64,000 nucleotides of DNA from Herminiimonas sp. (GTDB taxonomy: Bacteria; Pseudomonadota; Gammaproteobacteria; Burkholderiales; Burkholderiaceae). Of this stretch, positions 26,001-36,825 are shown in pieces; the stretch's first letter is position 1, and every line of letters starts with the position of its first letter. The notes beneath the pieces were generated by a model. That model did not search any database. It had not been told where the DNA came from and saw only the letters and a program-made list of their open reading frames with translations. Location: positions 1 to 64,000 of the forward strand of contig NZ_JAURVN010000010.1 in NCBI RefSeq assembly GCF_030655415.1, given 5' to 3'. The position numbers and the translations under genes are program-made.

Positions 26001-26788
26001 TTGGTATCGGCTTCTTCGCGTTGTTGTGTCAACACCAACGCATCGCGGCGTGCCGCAACCAAGGTTTGATTGGTTTCACGCGCGCTTCTTTCGCGGCGTT
26101 CATGTTCACGCGCCAAATCAGCGACGTGCGATTCCAGACGTGCACGTTCTTCAGCTTCTGCTTTTGCGGCTTCAGTCGCGATATGCGTGGCGCTGATGCG
26201 CTCTACCATTTGCTGACGTTTGACATTGGTTTCTTGCGCCAGTACTTCAGCGGCTTCTGCTGCTTGCGCGCTCAAGGCGCTTTCTTCCGCGATTTGATCG
26301 ATTGTCCGTTTGCGTGCCAATTGCTCAGCTTTGGCGCGGCCGATGGCGATGATGCCGAGTTGAGTATCAGCTTCGGTACGGGCGCGCAGTTCGGCGATTT
26401 CCTTATTGACTGCGACGGTACGTGCTTCGCTGGCGGCACGTGCTTGGCGTTCTACTTCCAAGCGAGCGCGGCTGGCGGCGATGGCTTCTTCAGCAGCTTT
26501 GGCGTTGCGGTTGGCTTCTGCGATGGCGGCGGCATCGGCTTGCACGCGATCTTCGGCAAGTGAGCGTGCATGCGCTTCGGCGTAGGCGCGATTCTCGGCG
26601 GTGACTGTGGCTTTGGCTTCTGCTTCCACACGAGCGATGGCTTCACGAATAGCCTTCAAATCCATACCTGCTACGCGCGCGCCAGTCTTGGGCGCATCGA
26701 TCACGGTATCAATGAAGTCGTCATTGCCAGCATCAGCTGCTTGCAGTGAAAAGTCTTTACGCAGTGCCTGATTCTTTTCCATCGTCAT
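23045..26788 (-). CDS. Giant Ala/Glu/Gln coiled-coil protein with C-terminal membrane helix
   Basis: 1247 residues. After a 45-residue lead the protein is almost continuous coiled coil (about 45-1140), rich in Ala, Glu, Gln, Arg and Lys and with only a few Cys. Residues about 470-1120 are degenerate repeats of 98 or 119 residues. Near the C-terminus a basic stretch is followed by one hydrophobic helix (about 1174-1192, WTSIAAGLALFVGVAGW) and about 55 residues that would be periplasmic, so it is a C-tail-type inner-membrane protein with a long cytoplasmic rod. Start at 26788; the second ATG at 26782 is equally possible (GCGAGG upstream). Family not recognised; the length suggests a scaffold or polarity factor. 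Confidence 0.85.
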   Translation of the reverse strand: MTMEKNQALRKDFSLQAADAGNDDFIDTVIDAPKTGARVAGMDLKAIREAIARVEAEAKATVTAENRAYAEAHARSLAEDRVQADAAAIAEANRNAKAAEEAIAASRARLEVERQARAASEARTVAVNKEIAELRARTEADTQLGIIAIGRAKAEQLARKRTIDQIAEESALSAQAAEAAEVLAQETNVKRQQMVERISATHIATEAAKAEAEERARLESHVADLAREHERRERSARETNQTLVAARRDALVLTQQREEADTKALASMLNRVPAEVRAREDALARAATEQEQHAIAQARIESEQRALEAIQARLHAETEMRAAAERREHIETIAAVAAQSRREADERVRVATEARIQVEKQLQTSAIARVEAEHQADEQTRARIAVEARGEEEARQRVIAEQQAEAAARVRAEQEQRGRELAEQRIAMERAAAEMASARAASEKFAVDKAAECAVLQQQMAEVAAQQAQQALALANAEHQRLEAEQSTLLALQEKKQLEAAAAATANARAEAGKEQVSLLQQQQEEAQKALAAEEAQSAALKLKLEQTKEQADLKRAAAEAALAQAREAVALAKVQAQRLQDEQKALAITQQKLVAERELAQAVQKEMQSTQARIAKENAARAAAEARARANEENAALLVQQEQADKELGAARQAELIANQHILDQAKAKTALQRKTAHLALGKVRQMVELTRAQREHAEAEALALQALEEKCQIEAAAKAEAEARIQADLQQMELLRERELNERKIREAAEAECVASRAVLEQTRVKAELQQASALASEQRATEALELAQAERVRSLAEQKALAAIQQKLSSEQQARAEAEAIILQEQEKAGLLQAQADADHASRTANEAILQAEKQMLEAAAQQAEQQRLAAQAAQTAAKQAVELAKAERARADIEKKAMDAIEEKLQAEQQRLQGAANMLRVTQEKIAAEKAALLESELRIRAEKEQAEILRSREQAQQAMRHATEVILIAEKKLLATEMQQVKAQKIAMKAVERKALDARELAQVEEQRALAEQRTLALLEEQQLLEQQRLEASEIALTAIEEKLQAEQKACTEAELTAIAEMEMAEVSKQRLAVEAEARLAQEAQLAAEREALAAAEEKAKAVSAALELSKADQVKSDQEQAEAEAMARDLISRISDRGEQHEEWRVRAAAVLAESGASVPHKAKSSARMWTSIAAGLALFVGVAGWNVQQDVFHMFAPQAGKSVASVSNVSTGAVAPATLQISYALSSVPNALAKAAQSAE
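23431..25381 (-). repeat. Six-copy heptad-register protein repeat
   Basis: Anchor segments of the type xAxELAxAExxRxxxEQKALxAIxxKL start at residues about 470, 568, 687, 785, 883 and 1002 of the coiled-coil protein. Spacings counted by hand are 98, 119, 98, 98 and 119 residues, that is 14 or 17 heptads exactly. Confidence 0.7.
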
Positions 26789-26950
26789 CCTCGCTTGAGA
26801 GTCAATTCCGCTGACCTTGCTTACGCCAGTGGGAATTTCTTAATAAGCATTATCGGAGGATGGGTTGTTAATCAGGCTTGAAGAAGAAGGGGGAAATCCT
26901 GCTATTTCGGCGATATGGAGGATGTTGCGCCGCAAAAGCCAGGCCGGTTT

Positions 26951-28633
26951 TTACGGTCTGGCGCTGGCTAATTGCTCCAAAATCCCGCTAAACCTGTCCA
27001 TTCTGAACGGTTTGACAAGAAAGTAGTTCATCCCGGCATCCATGCAGGTGTGTATATCTGACAAGGTCGCCGCCGCCGTCAAAGCAATAATAGGCAAGTC
27101 GGATACAGGTGCCGGCATGCCACGAATGGCACGGGTCGCCGCCAGCCCATCCATTTCGGGCATGTGCATGTCCATCAAAATCAGGTCGAACTCACTTTGT
27201 TGCACGGCCAATACTGCTTCATGGCCGTTTTGGGCAACTTGCACGGTATGCCCGGATTTTTTCAGCAAAGCGACGGCTACCTTTTGATTCACTGCATTAT
27301 CTTCAGCCAGCAAGATATGCAGGGAACGGATGGCGATTGGGGTTGTGTGACTAATAACTGCGGCCTTTTCATGATTCGCCACCGCAGGTAAAAACGTCAA
27401 CTCGAACCAGAAGCGGCTGCCCTCGCCCACGGTACTTTCCACGCCGATACGGCCACCCTGCATCTCGACGATTTTTTTGCAGATCGACAAGCCGAGGCCG
27501 GTTCCACCGAATCGTCGCGAAATTGAATTGTCCGCTTGTGAAAACGATTGGAACAAACGTGCCTGCGCTTCCGGTGTAATGCCGATACCGGTATCGCTTA
27601 CGGTAAATCGCAAAAGTATCTGCTCGTCGCTCGCAGGAAGTTGCTCGATCTTCAGCGCGACGCCGCCCTTCTCTGTAAATTTCAATGCGTTGTTGATCAG
27701 GTTCAGCAAGACTTGCCGCAAACGTCCGACATCGCCAAGCAACGTGCGCGGCAGGTTGTCGGCGTAATCAACATTCAGCGACAAACTTGCACTATCGGTT
27801 CTGGCACGCATCAAATCAATGACGCCATCGACCGTCTTGATCAAGTCGAAATCGCCAGACTCAAAATCCAGATTGCCAGCTTCCAGTTTCGAGAAATCCA
27901 GAATGTCATTCAAGATCGTCAGCAAGGCTTCAGCTGAATACTGCGCCGTTTCCAGCTGTTCTTTTTGCTCGTCATTCGCTGCCTGCATCAGCGCCAGTTG
28001 CATCATGCCGAGCATGCCGTTCATGGGCGTGCGGATTTCATGACTCATGACGGCCAGAAAATCTGATTTGGCGCGATTGGCTGATTCGGCCTCTTCTTTT
28101 GCCAACGATAATTCACGCGTACGTTCAGCGACCTGACTTTCCAGATCGCGACTTAAATTTTCCAATGCAACGATATCGTCATAGGAACGCAGGGCAGAAA
28201 TGACGCAAGTCAAAAGCTTTTGGCGCGTCAATTCGGTTTTGGATTTGTAATCATTGATGTCGTAATCAACCACCACATCACGTTCCGGCGCTTGTCCTGG
28301 CTGTCCGGTACGCAACACAATGCGCACACGACGATTATTCATTTGTTCGCGAATTTGGCGCACCAGCCTCAAGCCGGCATTTTCTTCTTCCATCACCACA
28401 TCGAGCAAAATGATGGCGATGTCGTGATGCGCAGCGAGCATATCGCGTGCTTCATGTGCCGAATATGCATGCAGGAACTCCAGCTTGCGTCCCTTGAAAT
28501 GCACATCAATCATTGCGACTGCCGTCACTTGATGAACTTCTTCCTCATCGTCGGCAATCAGAATTTTCCACGGAGCTTCAGTGCTGCTCAGGCCGCCTTC
28601 TTTTTCAGGCGCAAATGCAAAATCATCAAACAT
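26951..28633 (-). CDS. Hybrid histidine kinase, REC-HisKA-HATPase-REC
   Basis: 560 residues, no membrane helix. Residues about 22-150 form a receiver (IADDEE, phospho-acceptor D78 in [10 protein letters not shown]) with the [14 protein letters not shown] segment seen in DUF3369-type regulators; a coiled linker follows; HisKA with H198 in [14 protein letters not shown]; HATPase with [16 protein letters not shown] and GGTGLGLSI; a C-terminal receiver with D at about 488 in [13 protein letters not shown]. The input is thus a receiver rather than a sensor domain, so it likely acts downstream of another kinase. It starts 8 nt after the giant kinase gene, which makes that protein the natural partner. 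Confidence 0.93.
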   Translation of the reverse strand: MFDDFAFAPEKEGGLSSTEAPWKILIADDEEEVHQVTAVAMIDVHFKGRKLEFLHAYSAHEARDMLAAHHDIAIILLDVVMEEENAGLRLVRQIREQMNNRRVRIVLRTGQPGQAPERDVVVDYDINDYKSKTELTRQKLLTCVISALRSYDDIVALENLSRDLESQVAERTRELSLAKEEAESANRAKSDFLAVMSHEIRTPMNGMLGMMQLALMQAANDEQKEQLETAQYSAEALLTILNDILDFSKLEAGNLDFESGDFDLIKTVDGVIDLMRARTDSASLSLNVDYADNLPRTLLGDVGRLRQVLLNLINNALKFTEKGGVALKIEQLPASDEQILLRFTVSDTGIGITPEAQARLFQSFSQADNSISRRFGGTGLGLSICKKIVEMQGGRIGVESTVGEGSRFWFELTFLPAVANHEKAAVISHTTPIAIRSLHILLAEDNAVNQKVAVALLKKSGHTVQVAQNGHEAVLAVQQSEFDLILMDMHMPEMDGLAATRAIRGMPAPVSDLPIIALTAAATLSDIHTCMDAGMNYFLVKPFRMDRFSGILEQLASARP

Positions 28634-28641
28634 GTGGCGCC

Positions 28642-31600
28642 TTACGCTAAACGCTGTACAGCTTGCGCTTCAGCTGATGGATTTATTAATGGGGCGGCCG
28701 ATGCAGACGCGACAGGATTGCGCGGAAAACGCACAATGAAGGTGGTGCCAACGCCAACCTGGCTTTCAACCGTGATCTGTCCCTGCAAGCTGCCGGTGAC
28801 CAGATTATAAATAATGTTCAAGCCCAAACCACTGCCGCCACGTCCACGCATGGTGGTGAAAAATGGATCGAAAATTTGGGTGAGATTCTCTTGCTCAATA
28901 CCGATGCCGTTATCGGAAAACCGCAATTCGATCAAATCGGTTTCCACTCCCTTTGCATAAACATTGCGCACCACAATCAGCATTTCACCCGATCTATCGT
29001 CAGGGAAAGCGTGCAGCAATGCATTCATCACAAAGTTGGTAATGATCTGCGCCAAGGCACCAGGATAAGTATCAACTTCTATCATGTCGTCGCAATTGAC
29101 TGTCATACGATGTTCGGACCTGCGCAACATCGGACTCAAATTCGACAGCACTTCATTGATGTAAGCCTTCAAGCGAAAGACGCGTCGTTCCTCACTGGTT
29201 TGATCCACCGCCACGTCTTTAAAACTTTGAATCAGTGTCGCTGCGCGTTCCATATTCGACAGCAGCAATTTGCTGATGGTGGTCGCGGTGCCGACGTACG
29301 CATCCAGATCCGAGCGCTTCATGTCACCGCTTTGGAATAGTGATTTAAGACGCATCGTTTCTTCCGCCAGCGTGGATGCGCCAGTCACACCGACACCAAC
29401 CGGCGTATTGATTTCATGCGCGACACCGGCCACTAACTGGCCGAGAGAAGCGAGCTTGGCGGCTTCCACCAATTGCTTTTGTGTGAGTCGTAATGAATTC
29501 AAAGTATCGTGCAACTCGGCATTTTTTTGGCTGAGCGCTTGGGTACGTGCTTCGATTTTTTGTTCAAGGTCGTTGTACAGTGCGGCGTTTTCCAGCGAGA
29601 TCGCAATCTGCGTTGATAGAATCTGCAGCAACTCTGCATGCTCAGCGGTAAATGCATCGACTGCCAGATTATTTTCCATGTACAGCATGCCGACCAATTG
29701 CCCCTGCTTTTGCAAAGGCAGACACATGATGGATTTCGGCTGTTCGCGCTCTATGTACGGATCGCCATTGAATTGACTATCGTGAGCAGCATCGCCCAAC
29801 ACAACTTTTTCACCAGTGCGTTTGACGTAATTAATGACAGAGAGCGCCAGGTATTCGCATTTTTCTACAGCCAAGTCCTGCTGCAAAGTAATCGCGTCGG
29901 CATTGATTTCTGCCTGCACAAACAGACGTCCATGCTCCATCACCAGCAAGGCGCCTTTTTGCGCGCCAGCATTCTCAATCAGCAAATGCATTAATTTCGA
30001 CAGCAGTTTATCGAGTTGAATTTCACCCGACAAAGCCTGCGATGCACGAATCACCGTTTGAATATCCACTTGCCGCTCGCGCGCTTCGGCCAAGCCACGC
30101 GTATCTGCGCGTTTGTGCGCAATCACGCGCGCCAGCAATGCGGAATGAACGGCCTCAAGTTGCAGCGCCTTCGCAAACGCGCCCCACTCTTCATACTTGG
30201 CATGCGCTTGCTCCAGATGCATGCGCGCATTGATTTCTTTACCGACGCTGAGATAAAACTTGCCAGCCAATTCATGCGACAAGGCTTCATCATTCAGGAA
30301 GCCGTTATCGCGCGCGCCCTTGATCGCACGTTCGTAGAATTCTTCTGCCTGCTTATATTTACCGGCAACGCGCAAGCGTTCCGCTTCCACCATTTGCCAT
30401 TTATGCAGATAGTTCATGGGCGCATTCTCCGCCCATGGCTTGAAGCGCGCCTGCATCGCCTTCACGCTTGCCAAAGCCTTGCTGCTATTTTCATAAGGAC
30501 GGCAGCGTGCCAGTTCGGACAGCGAATGCACCCACATCAAAAATCCCGAAGACGGGGTACCAAAATCAAACCCCGGCAAGGCGATCGCTTCTTTCGCATG
30601 CAAATGTGCACTGCCAAATTCGCCGAAATAATATTCGCCTATTGCTTGTATCGTACGCACATAAAAGACGCCCCAAGGATCGGCCGCATTCTTGCGCGCT
30701 AATGCGTAATCTTCCTGCTCGCGTCCTTGCGTGATATCAGTAATGGATTCACCGACCAAACGTGAGAACAGCAAAGCCCACGGAATCATCACGCCCAACA
30801 AGGCCGCGTAGTCCATCTTGCGATAGATATCGAGATCCTTGCGTATCGTGATCAACGCGTCCTGTACATTGCCACCAGACTGAAAGCGAATCGCATCCGA
30901 GAATGACAGCGCAACCATCGCGCCCGGCCTGTCGCCGGTTTCCATCGCATGGACGTAGGTATCCAGCAAAGGCTCCAGCGACAAACGCAAGTGTTCGCGA
31001 TGATGACGAATAATGCCGTGGAAGATACCGACCGCTCCCAGCAATCGTTTATGACCACCGAGTTGTTCAGCAACCTTGCCGAATTTGTAGCCTTCTTTGT
31101 GTTTGCCGAATTTGCCGGCGAGCGTACGACCCCATACGGCGTAGGCATAGGCAGAGTTCGGCGATGAGCCGCAGCGTATCGAACGACGCACGATCTCTAA
31201 CGCGACCCACAACACCACATTGGAACCGGCAAGATACGTAAAGCCGTAACCAAGAAATGCCATCGTCGCATGCAGTTGCAATAAATATTGCGGGTCTGTT
31301 GCGGGCGGCAAATCGGCCAAGTCCAGAATATCCCTACCGCGCAATGCCAGCTTGAGTCGTATCCGTGCAATGCGTATATCTTTTTCGCAGAGATCGACCG
31401 GCACCTTGATGCCGGAAATTTCCAGCATTTCAATCCCGGTGCGCATCAATTCCTGCGGCTTGTAAATCGCACCGTAGCAGCGGATCAAGTAATCCTTGGC
31501 GGCGATAATTTGATATGGCGTCGCGCTCTTTTCGCAGACGATCTGACACAAGCGTTCCATCTCGCGATAATCAGCGCGCGCAAAAGAAACGTTGATCAAC

Positions 31601-33711
31601 TCCATATACAACTCATGCATGAAGTCAGGCTTCTTGCTCCAGTCGTCATCGCTACCGAACTCGTCTGCAATTTCGATGCAATCACAATGCACATCGAAGG
31701 CGGCTGATTTGCGCGCCTTTTTTGCCGCCAGCAAATTCAGATTAGCCAGCTCGTCTTTCTCTAGCTGTTGCCCCAACAAATTTCGTCCCTGATTCAGGTG
31801 ATCGACGATGTTGAATATTTGTTCTTCCTGCTCGGCTGATGACAAACTATTCAGCAGCAAGCGGCCTATCTCCAGATGCACCGCATCTGTTTCATGTTTG
31901 GGGACACCTTCATACGCGGCTTGCTGCACCCGATCATGCTGAAATTGATAAGACGTAGGCGCCAGCGCTACTGCTGCAACCGTATGTTCGGCGGGAATGA
32001 TCAGACCGGTTTGCAAAGCGTCGTGTAGTAACTCGCTGATTTCCTGCTTGGATTTTTGGCTGACGGTTTCCAGCGTTTGCAGATCGAAACGGTTACCGAT
32101 ACATGCGGCAATCATCAACAGTCTTTGCGTAGCTTCCGGCAAGCGATGCAACTCTCGGGTCAACAATTCCACGACGTTATCGGTAATATTCGACGCCTTG
32201 ATCTGCTCGATATCCCAATTCCACGAACCATTTTCGAACTGCAATAAACCGTCGCTGTGCAAGCTCTTGATGAACTGGCCGATGAAGAATGGATTGCCCA
32301 GAGTTTTGCGATAAATCAGTTGTGCCAGCGGCCGCGTTTCTGCCGCATCGCGTTTGAGCGTATCGGCCACCAGCTCTTCTATGCTGTCTTCCATCAAAGG
32401 ACTGACTTCGACGATGGTCACGATCGTACTTTTGCGAATCAAATCTATCGTCAGATTCAAGGGATGCGCAATATCGACTTCATTGTCGCGATACGCACCG
32501 ACCATCAACAAACAAGGATCGTCCAGATCTTTCATCAACAGCGTGATGAGTTTCAACGAGGCCGCATCCGCCCATTGCAAGTCGTCGAGAAACAAAACCA
32601 CCGGATGATCAGAGTGCGTAAACACGCTGACGAAATTCTGCATCACATAGTTGAAGCTGTTACGCGTCGCACCCGGTAATGGCACTTGCGGCTGCTTGCC
32701 GATAATGAATTCCAGCTCGGGGATCGCTTCAATAATCAACTGGCCGTTTGGTCCCAGCGCCTTCAATAACTTGTTACGCCATTCGGCAATCCGCGCTTCG
32801 CTCTCAGTCAGGATTTGCCGCATCAATTCGCGGAAGGCGTCATTGAAAGCTGAATAAGGAATCGTGCGTTTGAACTGGTCGAATTTGCCGGAGATGAAAT
32901 AGCCGCCCTGCGCTACGACAGGTTTGTGGATCTCATTCACCAGCGACGATTTACCAATGCCGGCGTAACCACTGACCAGCAGCAACTCGGCACCGCCGCT
33001 TGCGACACGTTTAAACGCATTCAGCAGGCGGCTGTATTCATAATGTCGGCCATACAATTTTTGCGAAATTTGCAGGCGATCACAGACATCGCTTTGTGCC
33101 AGTGTGAAGGGCTCGACGACGCCTGACTCAGCGAACGCCGATTGGCAACGCTCTACATCCTTGAGCAAACCTTCCAGACTTTGATAACGGTCTTCCGCAT
33201 TCTTCGCCAATAACTTCAGGACGATATTGCTCAAGACTTCTGGGATCGCAGGATTGAGGCGGCTAGGCGGCAATGGTTTTTTAGCGATGTGGCTGTGCAC
33301 CAGCTCCATCACGCTTTCCGACTCAAAAGGCAAATTGCCACTCAGCAGTTCATAGAACACGATACCGAGCGAGTAATAGTCGCTGCGGTAGTCGACCTGC
33401 CGATTCATGCGGCCGGTTTGTTCGGGCGAACTATAAGCAAGCGGCACGGTGGCATCGTTGCGCAACTCAACCGAACCGTCTTGCAGCAAACGTAAATTAG
33501 CCAGGCATAAAGCCTGATGCAGATCGGTGAGCTGATGCACTTCGCGCAAGCCATGTATCAATGCAACAAACAAAGCGAGCGCGGCACCCAAGTCGTACGG
33601 AATATCTGTTGGCGTTGCGGCTAGTTGTGGCTCGGAATCAGATGCGATCGATGGACGAAAAAACATGGAGCGATGCAAGCCGGTTCTGACCGGGCCTGCA
33701 TGCTTCGACAA
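28642..33711 (-). CDS. Giant signalling protein: pseudokinase-AAA-GAF-histidine kinase
   Basis: 1689 residues, in the family of Ser/Thr kinase/AAA ATPase/GAF sensor histidine kinases. About 40-190: C-lobe of a eukaryotic-like kinase with [19 protein letters not shown], but no N-lobe and no catalytic HxD or DFG. About 215-480: ATPase with Walker [11 protein letters not shown] (247-256) and Walker [14 protein letters not shown] long helical TPR-like middle, a GAF domain about 1240-1400, then a histidine kinase with [11 protein letters not shown] (phospho-His about 1426), [17 protein letters not shown] and GGSGLGLN. The start at 33711 is TTG; ATG at 33666 is an alternative, and neither has a good ribosome binding site. 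Cytoplasmic. Confidence 0.9.
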   Translation of the reverse strand: MSKHAGPVRTGLHRSMFFRPSIASDSEPQLAATPTDIPYDLGAALALFVALIHGLREVHQLTDLHQALCLANLRLLQDGSVELRNDATVPLAYSSPEQTGRMNRQVDYRSDYYSLGIVFYELLSGNLPFESESVMELVHSHIAKKPLPPSRLNPAIPEVLSNIVLKLLAKNAEDRYQSLEGLLKDVERCQSAFAESGVVEPFTLAQSDVCDRLQISQKLYGRHYEYSRLLNAFKRVASGGAELLLVSGYAGIGKSSLVNEIHKPVVAQGGYFISGKFDQFKRTIPYSAFNDAFRELMRQILTESEARIAEWRNKLLKALGPNGQLIIEAIPELEFIIGKQPQVPLPGATRNSFNYVMQNFVSVFTHSDHPVVLFLDDLQWADAASLKLITLLMKDLDDPCLLMVGAYRDNEVDIAHPLNLTIDLIRKSTIVTIVEVSPLMEDSIEELVADTLKRDAAETRPLAQLIYRKTLGNPFFIGQFIKSLHSDGLLQFENGSWNWDIEQIKASNITDNVVELLTRELHRLPEATQRLLMIAACIGNRFDLQTLETVSQKSKQEISELLHDALQTGLIIPAEHTVAAVALAPTSYQFQHDRVQQAAYEGVPKHETDAVHLEIGRLLLNSLSSAEQEEQIFNIVDHLNQGRNLLGQQLEKDELANLNLLAAKKARKSAAFDVHCDCIEIADEFGSDDDWSKKPDFMHELYMELINVSFARADYREMERLCQIVCEKSATPYQIIAAKDYLIRCYGAIYKPQELMRTGIEMLEISGIKVPVDLCEKDIRIARIRLKLALRGRDILDLADLPPATDPQYLLQLHATMAFLGYGFTYLAGSNVVLWVALEIVRRSIRCGSSPNSAYAYAVWGRTLAGKFGKHKEGYKFGKVAEQLGGHKRLLGAVGIFHGIIRHHREHLRLSLEPLLDTYVHAMETGDRPGAMVALSFSDAIRFQSGGNVQDALITIRKDLDIYRKMDYAALLGVMIPWALLFSRLVGESITDITQGREQEDYALARKNAADPWGVFYVRTIQAIGEYYFGEFGSAHLHAKEAIALPGFDFGTPSSGFLMWVHSLSELARCRPYENSSKALASVKAMQARFKPWAENAPMNYLHKWQMVEAERLRVAGKYKQAEEFYERAIKGARDNGFLNDEALSHELAGKFYLSVGKEINARMHLEQAHAKYEEWGAFAKALQLEAVHSALLARVIAHKRADTRGLAEARERQVDIQTVIRASQALSGEIQLDKLLSKLMHLLIENAGAQKGALLVMEHGRLFVQAEINADAITLQQDLAVEKCEYLALSVINYVKRTGEKVVLGDAAHDSQFNGDPYIEREQPKSIMCLPLQKQGQLVGMLYMENNLAVDAFTAEHAELLQILSTQIAISLENAALYNDLEQKIEARTQALSQKNAELHDTLNSLRLTQKQLVEAAKLASLGQLVAGVAHEINTPVGVGVTGASTLAEETMRLKSLFQSGDMKRSDLDAYVGTATTISKLLLSNMERAATLIQSFKDVAVDQTSEERRVFRLKAYINEVLSNLSPMLRRSEHRMTVNCDDMIEVDTYPGALAQIITNFVMNALLHAFPDDRSGEMLIVVRNVYAKGVETDLIELRFSDNGIGIEQENLTQIFDPFFTTMRGRGGSGLGLNIIYNLVTGSLQGQITVESQVGVGTTFIVRFPRNPVASASAAPLINPSAEAQAVQRLA

Positions 33712-33911
33712 TGTTGACCAATTCGATGCTTGTGGAAGTTTGATGTGATGCTCCGCTGATATTCAAACTGACGAAAACGTCTCGCTTTTTCTTGCCAAAG
33801 AAATAATTACAGTTGATGATAGACAAGTATTACTCGGTCCACCGCCCCACGTAATATAGCTTGAAATGTCTGCTGCGCAGCAACGATGTGGTATCAAATC
33901 AATAATAAATC

Positions 33912-34922
33912 ATGTCCAAAAATGCACTAGCTCAGGAAATCATTCCAGCCCACGAGATCGAAGACACGCGCGACCTGGCGGCCCGGCTCCAAGCCAAAAT
34001 CATTCGCGACAATCCGACCGGCATCATGCGCCGCGATGCCCACCCCAAAATGCATGGCCTGGTTAAAGCCGAGTTCACGATAGAACCCGACTTGCCGCCT
34101 GAATTACAAGTAGGCATTTTTAAAGAAGCGCGCACTTATCAGGCATGGATACGCTTTTCAAATCAGGACGGCACCATCCAGCCCGACACCTCGCGCGACA
34201 TACGCGGCATGGCGATCAAGCTGATGGGCGTTGAAGGCGATAAATTGCTGGAAGCGGAAAGAAACGCGCAGACGCAAGACTTCATCGTCATCACCACCAA
34301 TGTTTTCGTCACCGCAGACGTGGCCGAATTCGACGGCTTGATCAAGGCCATGACCGGCAGCACCTGGGCAAAGATCAGCTACTTCGCCACACACTGGCGC
34401 GTGATCTGGAACCTAATCAGGTCCTTGAAAAAATTCGCCAACCCACTGCAGACTCGTTACTGGAGCACGACGCCGTATCTGTTTGGTGAAACAGCAGTCA
34501 AGTATTCGGCGATCCCCCGCGTGACCAATCCTGATGAAATTCCTGCAAATGCCGGACCGGATTATTTACGCGAGGCGATGGTGCGGCAGTTATCGCAACG
34601 CGAAGCCGTGTTCGACTTCACCGTGCAACTGCAAGTCGATGCGAGCAGCATGCCGATAGAAGATCCCGGCCATGAATGGAAGGAATCGGAATCGCCCTTC
34701 CGCAAAGTCGCCACCATACGCATTCCGCAACAAGAATTTGTTAGTGAAGCGCAACGTAACTTTGGAGAAAATCTGTCTTTTACGCCTTGGCATAGCTTGC
34801 CTGCACATAGGCCTTTAGGCGGTATCAATCGTGCGCGCAAGATTGTTTACGATGCGATTTCTACGTTCCGGCATGAGCGGAATAATGTGGTGCGGCGGGA
34901 GCCTACTGATTGGGAAATTTGA
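33912..34922 (+). CDS. Catalase-superfamily haem protein (y4iL-like)
   Basis: 336 residues, shorter than true catalases (about 480 or more) and similar to the small catalase-related group. Seen: candidate distal His in HPKMHGLVKAEF (about 44-48), SNQDGTIQPDTSRDIRGMAIKL, the TQDFIVITTNVFVT segment, and near the C-terminus RKIVYDAISTFRHERN with a candidate haem-ligand Tyr (about 315). These proteins are more often linked to hydroperoxide or lipid peroxide metabolism than to H2O2 dismutation. ATG, weak ribosome binding site. Divergent from the giant kinase gene. A DyP peroxidase lies 3 kb away. Confidence 0.85.
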   Translation: MSKNALAQEIIPAHEIEDTRDLAARLQAKIIRDNPTGIMRRDAHPKMHGLVKAEFTIEPDLPPELQVGIFKEARTYQAWIRFSNQDGTIQPDTSRDIRGMAIKLMGVEGDKLLEAERNAQTQDFIVITTNVFVTADVAEFDGLIKAMTGSTWAKISYFATHWRVIWNLIRSLKKFANPLQTRYWSTTPYLFGETAVKYSAIPRVTNPDEIPANAGPDYLREAMVRQLSQREAVFDFTVQLQVDASSMPIEDPGHEWKESESPFRKVATIRIPQQEFVSEAQRNFGENLSFTPWHSLPAHRPLGGINRARKIVYDAISTFRHERNNVVRREPTDWEI

Positions 34923-35093
34923 TTGCAATCTTTGACTGGGCTAAAAACCCTTGCATCAACAAATAGGGTGAGCATTAACTTAGAAGTATTCGCTTCATTT
35001 TTACTGCCACCAGTATTTTTTAATAATTTTAAGTAAGACCTGTTGTTCTAATTTAATTAAGACCCCCACAATTTTTAACAAGGTTAATAATTT

Positions 35094-36665
35094 ATGCGTC
35101 GCGATGTTTCACTTATCCAAAGAGTTTTTCTAATCTGTATCGTTGCAACACTATTAAGCGCTTGCGCAACAGGGAAAACTACCGCTGAATTGCTTACCAA
35201 AATCGAGCCGAATACTGGCGTTGTACTTCTAAAGATGGAAGGCAATCGACTTGCCCTGTCTAGCAGCTTATCTTGGGATGAAATCGTTATTCGATCTACT
35301 ACTACGAACGAAGCGTTTCGTCTCAAAAATCAAACGTCATTTGGCTCAAAACGCTATGTCTTTATCGGACAAGTTCCACAAGATAAGTACAAAATAGAAG
35401 AGTTATCCGGTTTCTTTACGGGACTATTCACCGACTGGCTGATTAATAATACCTCTTCCACATCAACTGAAGAAAATCTGGGGACATTCACAGTACAAGA
35501 CGGCCAGGTGACGGATCTAGGTATTTTGATTGTGTATATGCCAATCGAAAATGATCGGCGAAAAATGCAAATGACAAAAGTAAATTCGAAACTTGAACTA
35601 GAGGCGACTTTGCGGCGGTACGTCCCTGAAGATGCACCTAGACTTATCTCCAAACCGTTCCTAACTTGGGATATACCTTCAATTATTGATACAAAGTTCC
35701 TTGATAAAGCGCAAAGCAATGTATTAACAACAGGTAAACCACATCATGCCGATGATGGAACTTACTGGGTTGGAGCGGAACTCGGACAATTATTAAAGAG
35801 AAAATCCAACGGGGAATGGCTATCAATAGATACCGGGTTAAAGATGCCTGTATTTTCGGTGCTCTCAATAAATAAAGACACAGTACTAGCAGGGCTTGAT
35901 GATGGAGTTATATTAATTACGGGAGACCAAAAAAACTGGAAAGACGTGTCTTTACCTTTTGGAGGAACTGTCGTTGAGTTAGGACGCTTGTCGAGCGGTG
36001 AGCTTGTCGCAATCTCTAAAGAAAAGGGGGCAATAAAAATATTTACATCCCCATGTTGTGGCCAAATCAAGTGGAACATGCTGCGCGAAGTCCCATTCGA
36101 GAACACGTATCTGTCATTTGCGCAGGTAACTCCCAAAGATATTTTCTTTGTTGGACTAAAAATGAAGGCATTTGGCTCTGACATTACCCGCTATCGTTAC
36201 GATGCAACAAACAAGGTGTGGTCGGATGGCCCAAGCAGAAATTTGCAACTCCGCACCTCCTTGGATAAAGACATTCTTTGCGGCGGTGATTTTTATTCAA
36301 AAGATCATGGCATTACCTGGATCAAGCCTGAAAAACCGGGAGGCGATATGGTCTGCCGCGACGCTAAAATAATGTACGACCACAAACTAAGTTCGATCGG
36401 TTGGTCTAGTAGTGACTTTGAGTTGTTCCGATCACAAGATGGCGGGGTGAGTTGGCAAAAGGTTGGCGACAAACTTCCGCGCTATTCTGGAAATATTGCG
36501 CTAGAACTCCGTCAATTTGTAGGCTATGTGGAGCCATTGCAGAAACTTGGGCATCTGCTAATTAAAACTCATGATGGCCGAATTTATGGCTCGCAGGACG
36601 ACGGCATCCACTGGAAACTTGAGAGAGAAGTCAGCGACGCTTCCAGTCCACTAGTTACCAGATAA
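35094..36665 (+). CDS. Lipoprotein with BNR/beta-propeller-type repeats
   Basis: 523 residues: signal peptide with lipobox LLSAC (Cys about 24), an N-terminal domain to about 200, then repeated beta-strand units with Asp-box-like motifs (SKDHGITWIKP, SQDGGVSWQKV, SQDDGIHWKLE), typical of BNR or photosystem-assembly-like propellers. Likely an outer-membrane lipoprotein; ligand unknown. Base composition is visibly more AT-rich than its neighbours, and the flanks are AT-rich too, suggesting acquisition. Stands alone and ends at a strong terminator. Confidence 0.8.
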   Translation: MRRDVSLIQRVFLICIVATLLSACATGKTTAELLTKIEPNTGVVLLKMEGNRLALSSSLSWDEIVIRSTTTNEAFRLKNQTSFGSKRYVFIGQVPQDKYKIEELSGFFTGLFTDWLINNTSSTSTEENLGTFTVQDGQVTDLGILIVYMPIENDRRKMQMTKVNSKLELEATLRRYVPEDAPRLISKPFLTWDIPSIIDTKFLDKAQSNVLTTGKPHHADDGTYWVGAELGQLLKRKSNGEWLSIDTGLKMPVFSVLSINKDTVLAGLDDGVILITGDQKNWKDVSLPFGGTVVELGRLSSGELVAISKEKGAIKIFTSPCCGQIKWNMLREVPFENTYLSFAQVTPKDIFFVGLKMKAFGSDITRYRYDATNKVWSDGPSRNLQLRTSLDKDILCGGDFYSKDHGITWIKPEKPGGDMVCRDAKIMYDHKLSSIGWSSSDFELFRSQDGGVSWQKVGDKLPRYSGNIALELRQFVGYVEPLQKLGHLLIKTHDGRIYGSQDDGIHWKLEREVSDASSPLVTR

Positions 36666-36743
36666 AAAACTTACAGATTAAGGTGGGGGGGAAAGAAGAA
36701 GAATCTATTACCTTTTTTCCTGACTTGGAGGCGCATGAAATAT

Positions 36744-36775
36744 AAAGGGTCTAGTTATAAGCTAGACCCTTTTCT
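36744..36775. terminator. Terminator between convergent genes
   Basis: Stem AAAGGGTCTAG / CTAGACCCTTT followed by TT-rich sequence. Confidence 0.85.
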
Positions 36776-36825
36776 ATTTACGAACGTGACAGCAATACAG
36801 TTTGGGTGACATTCGAACTATCGAT

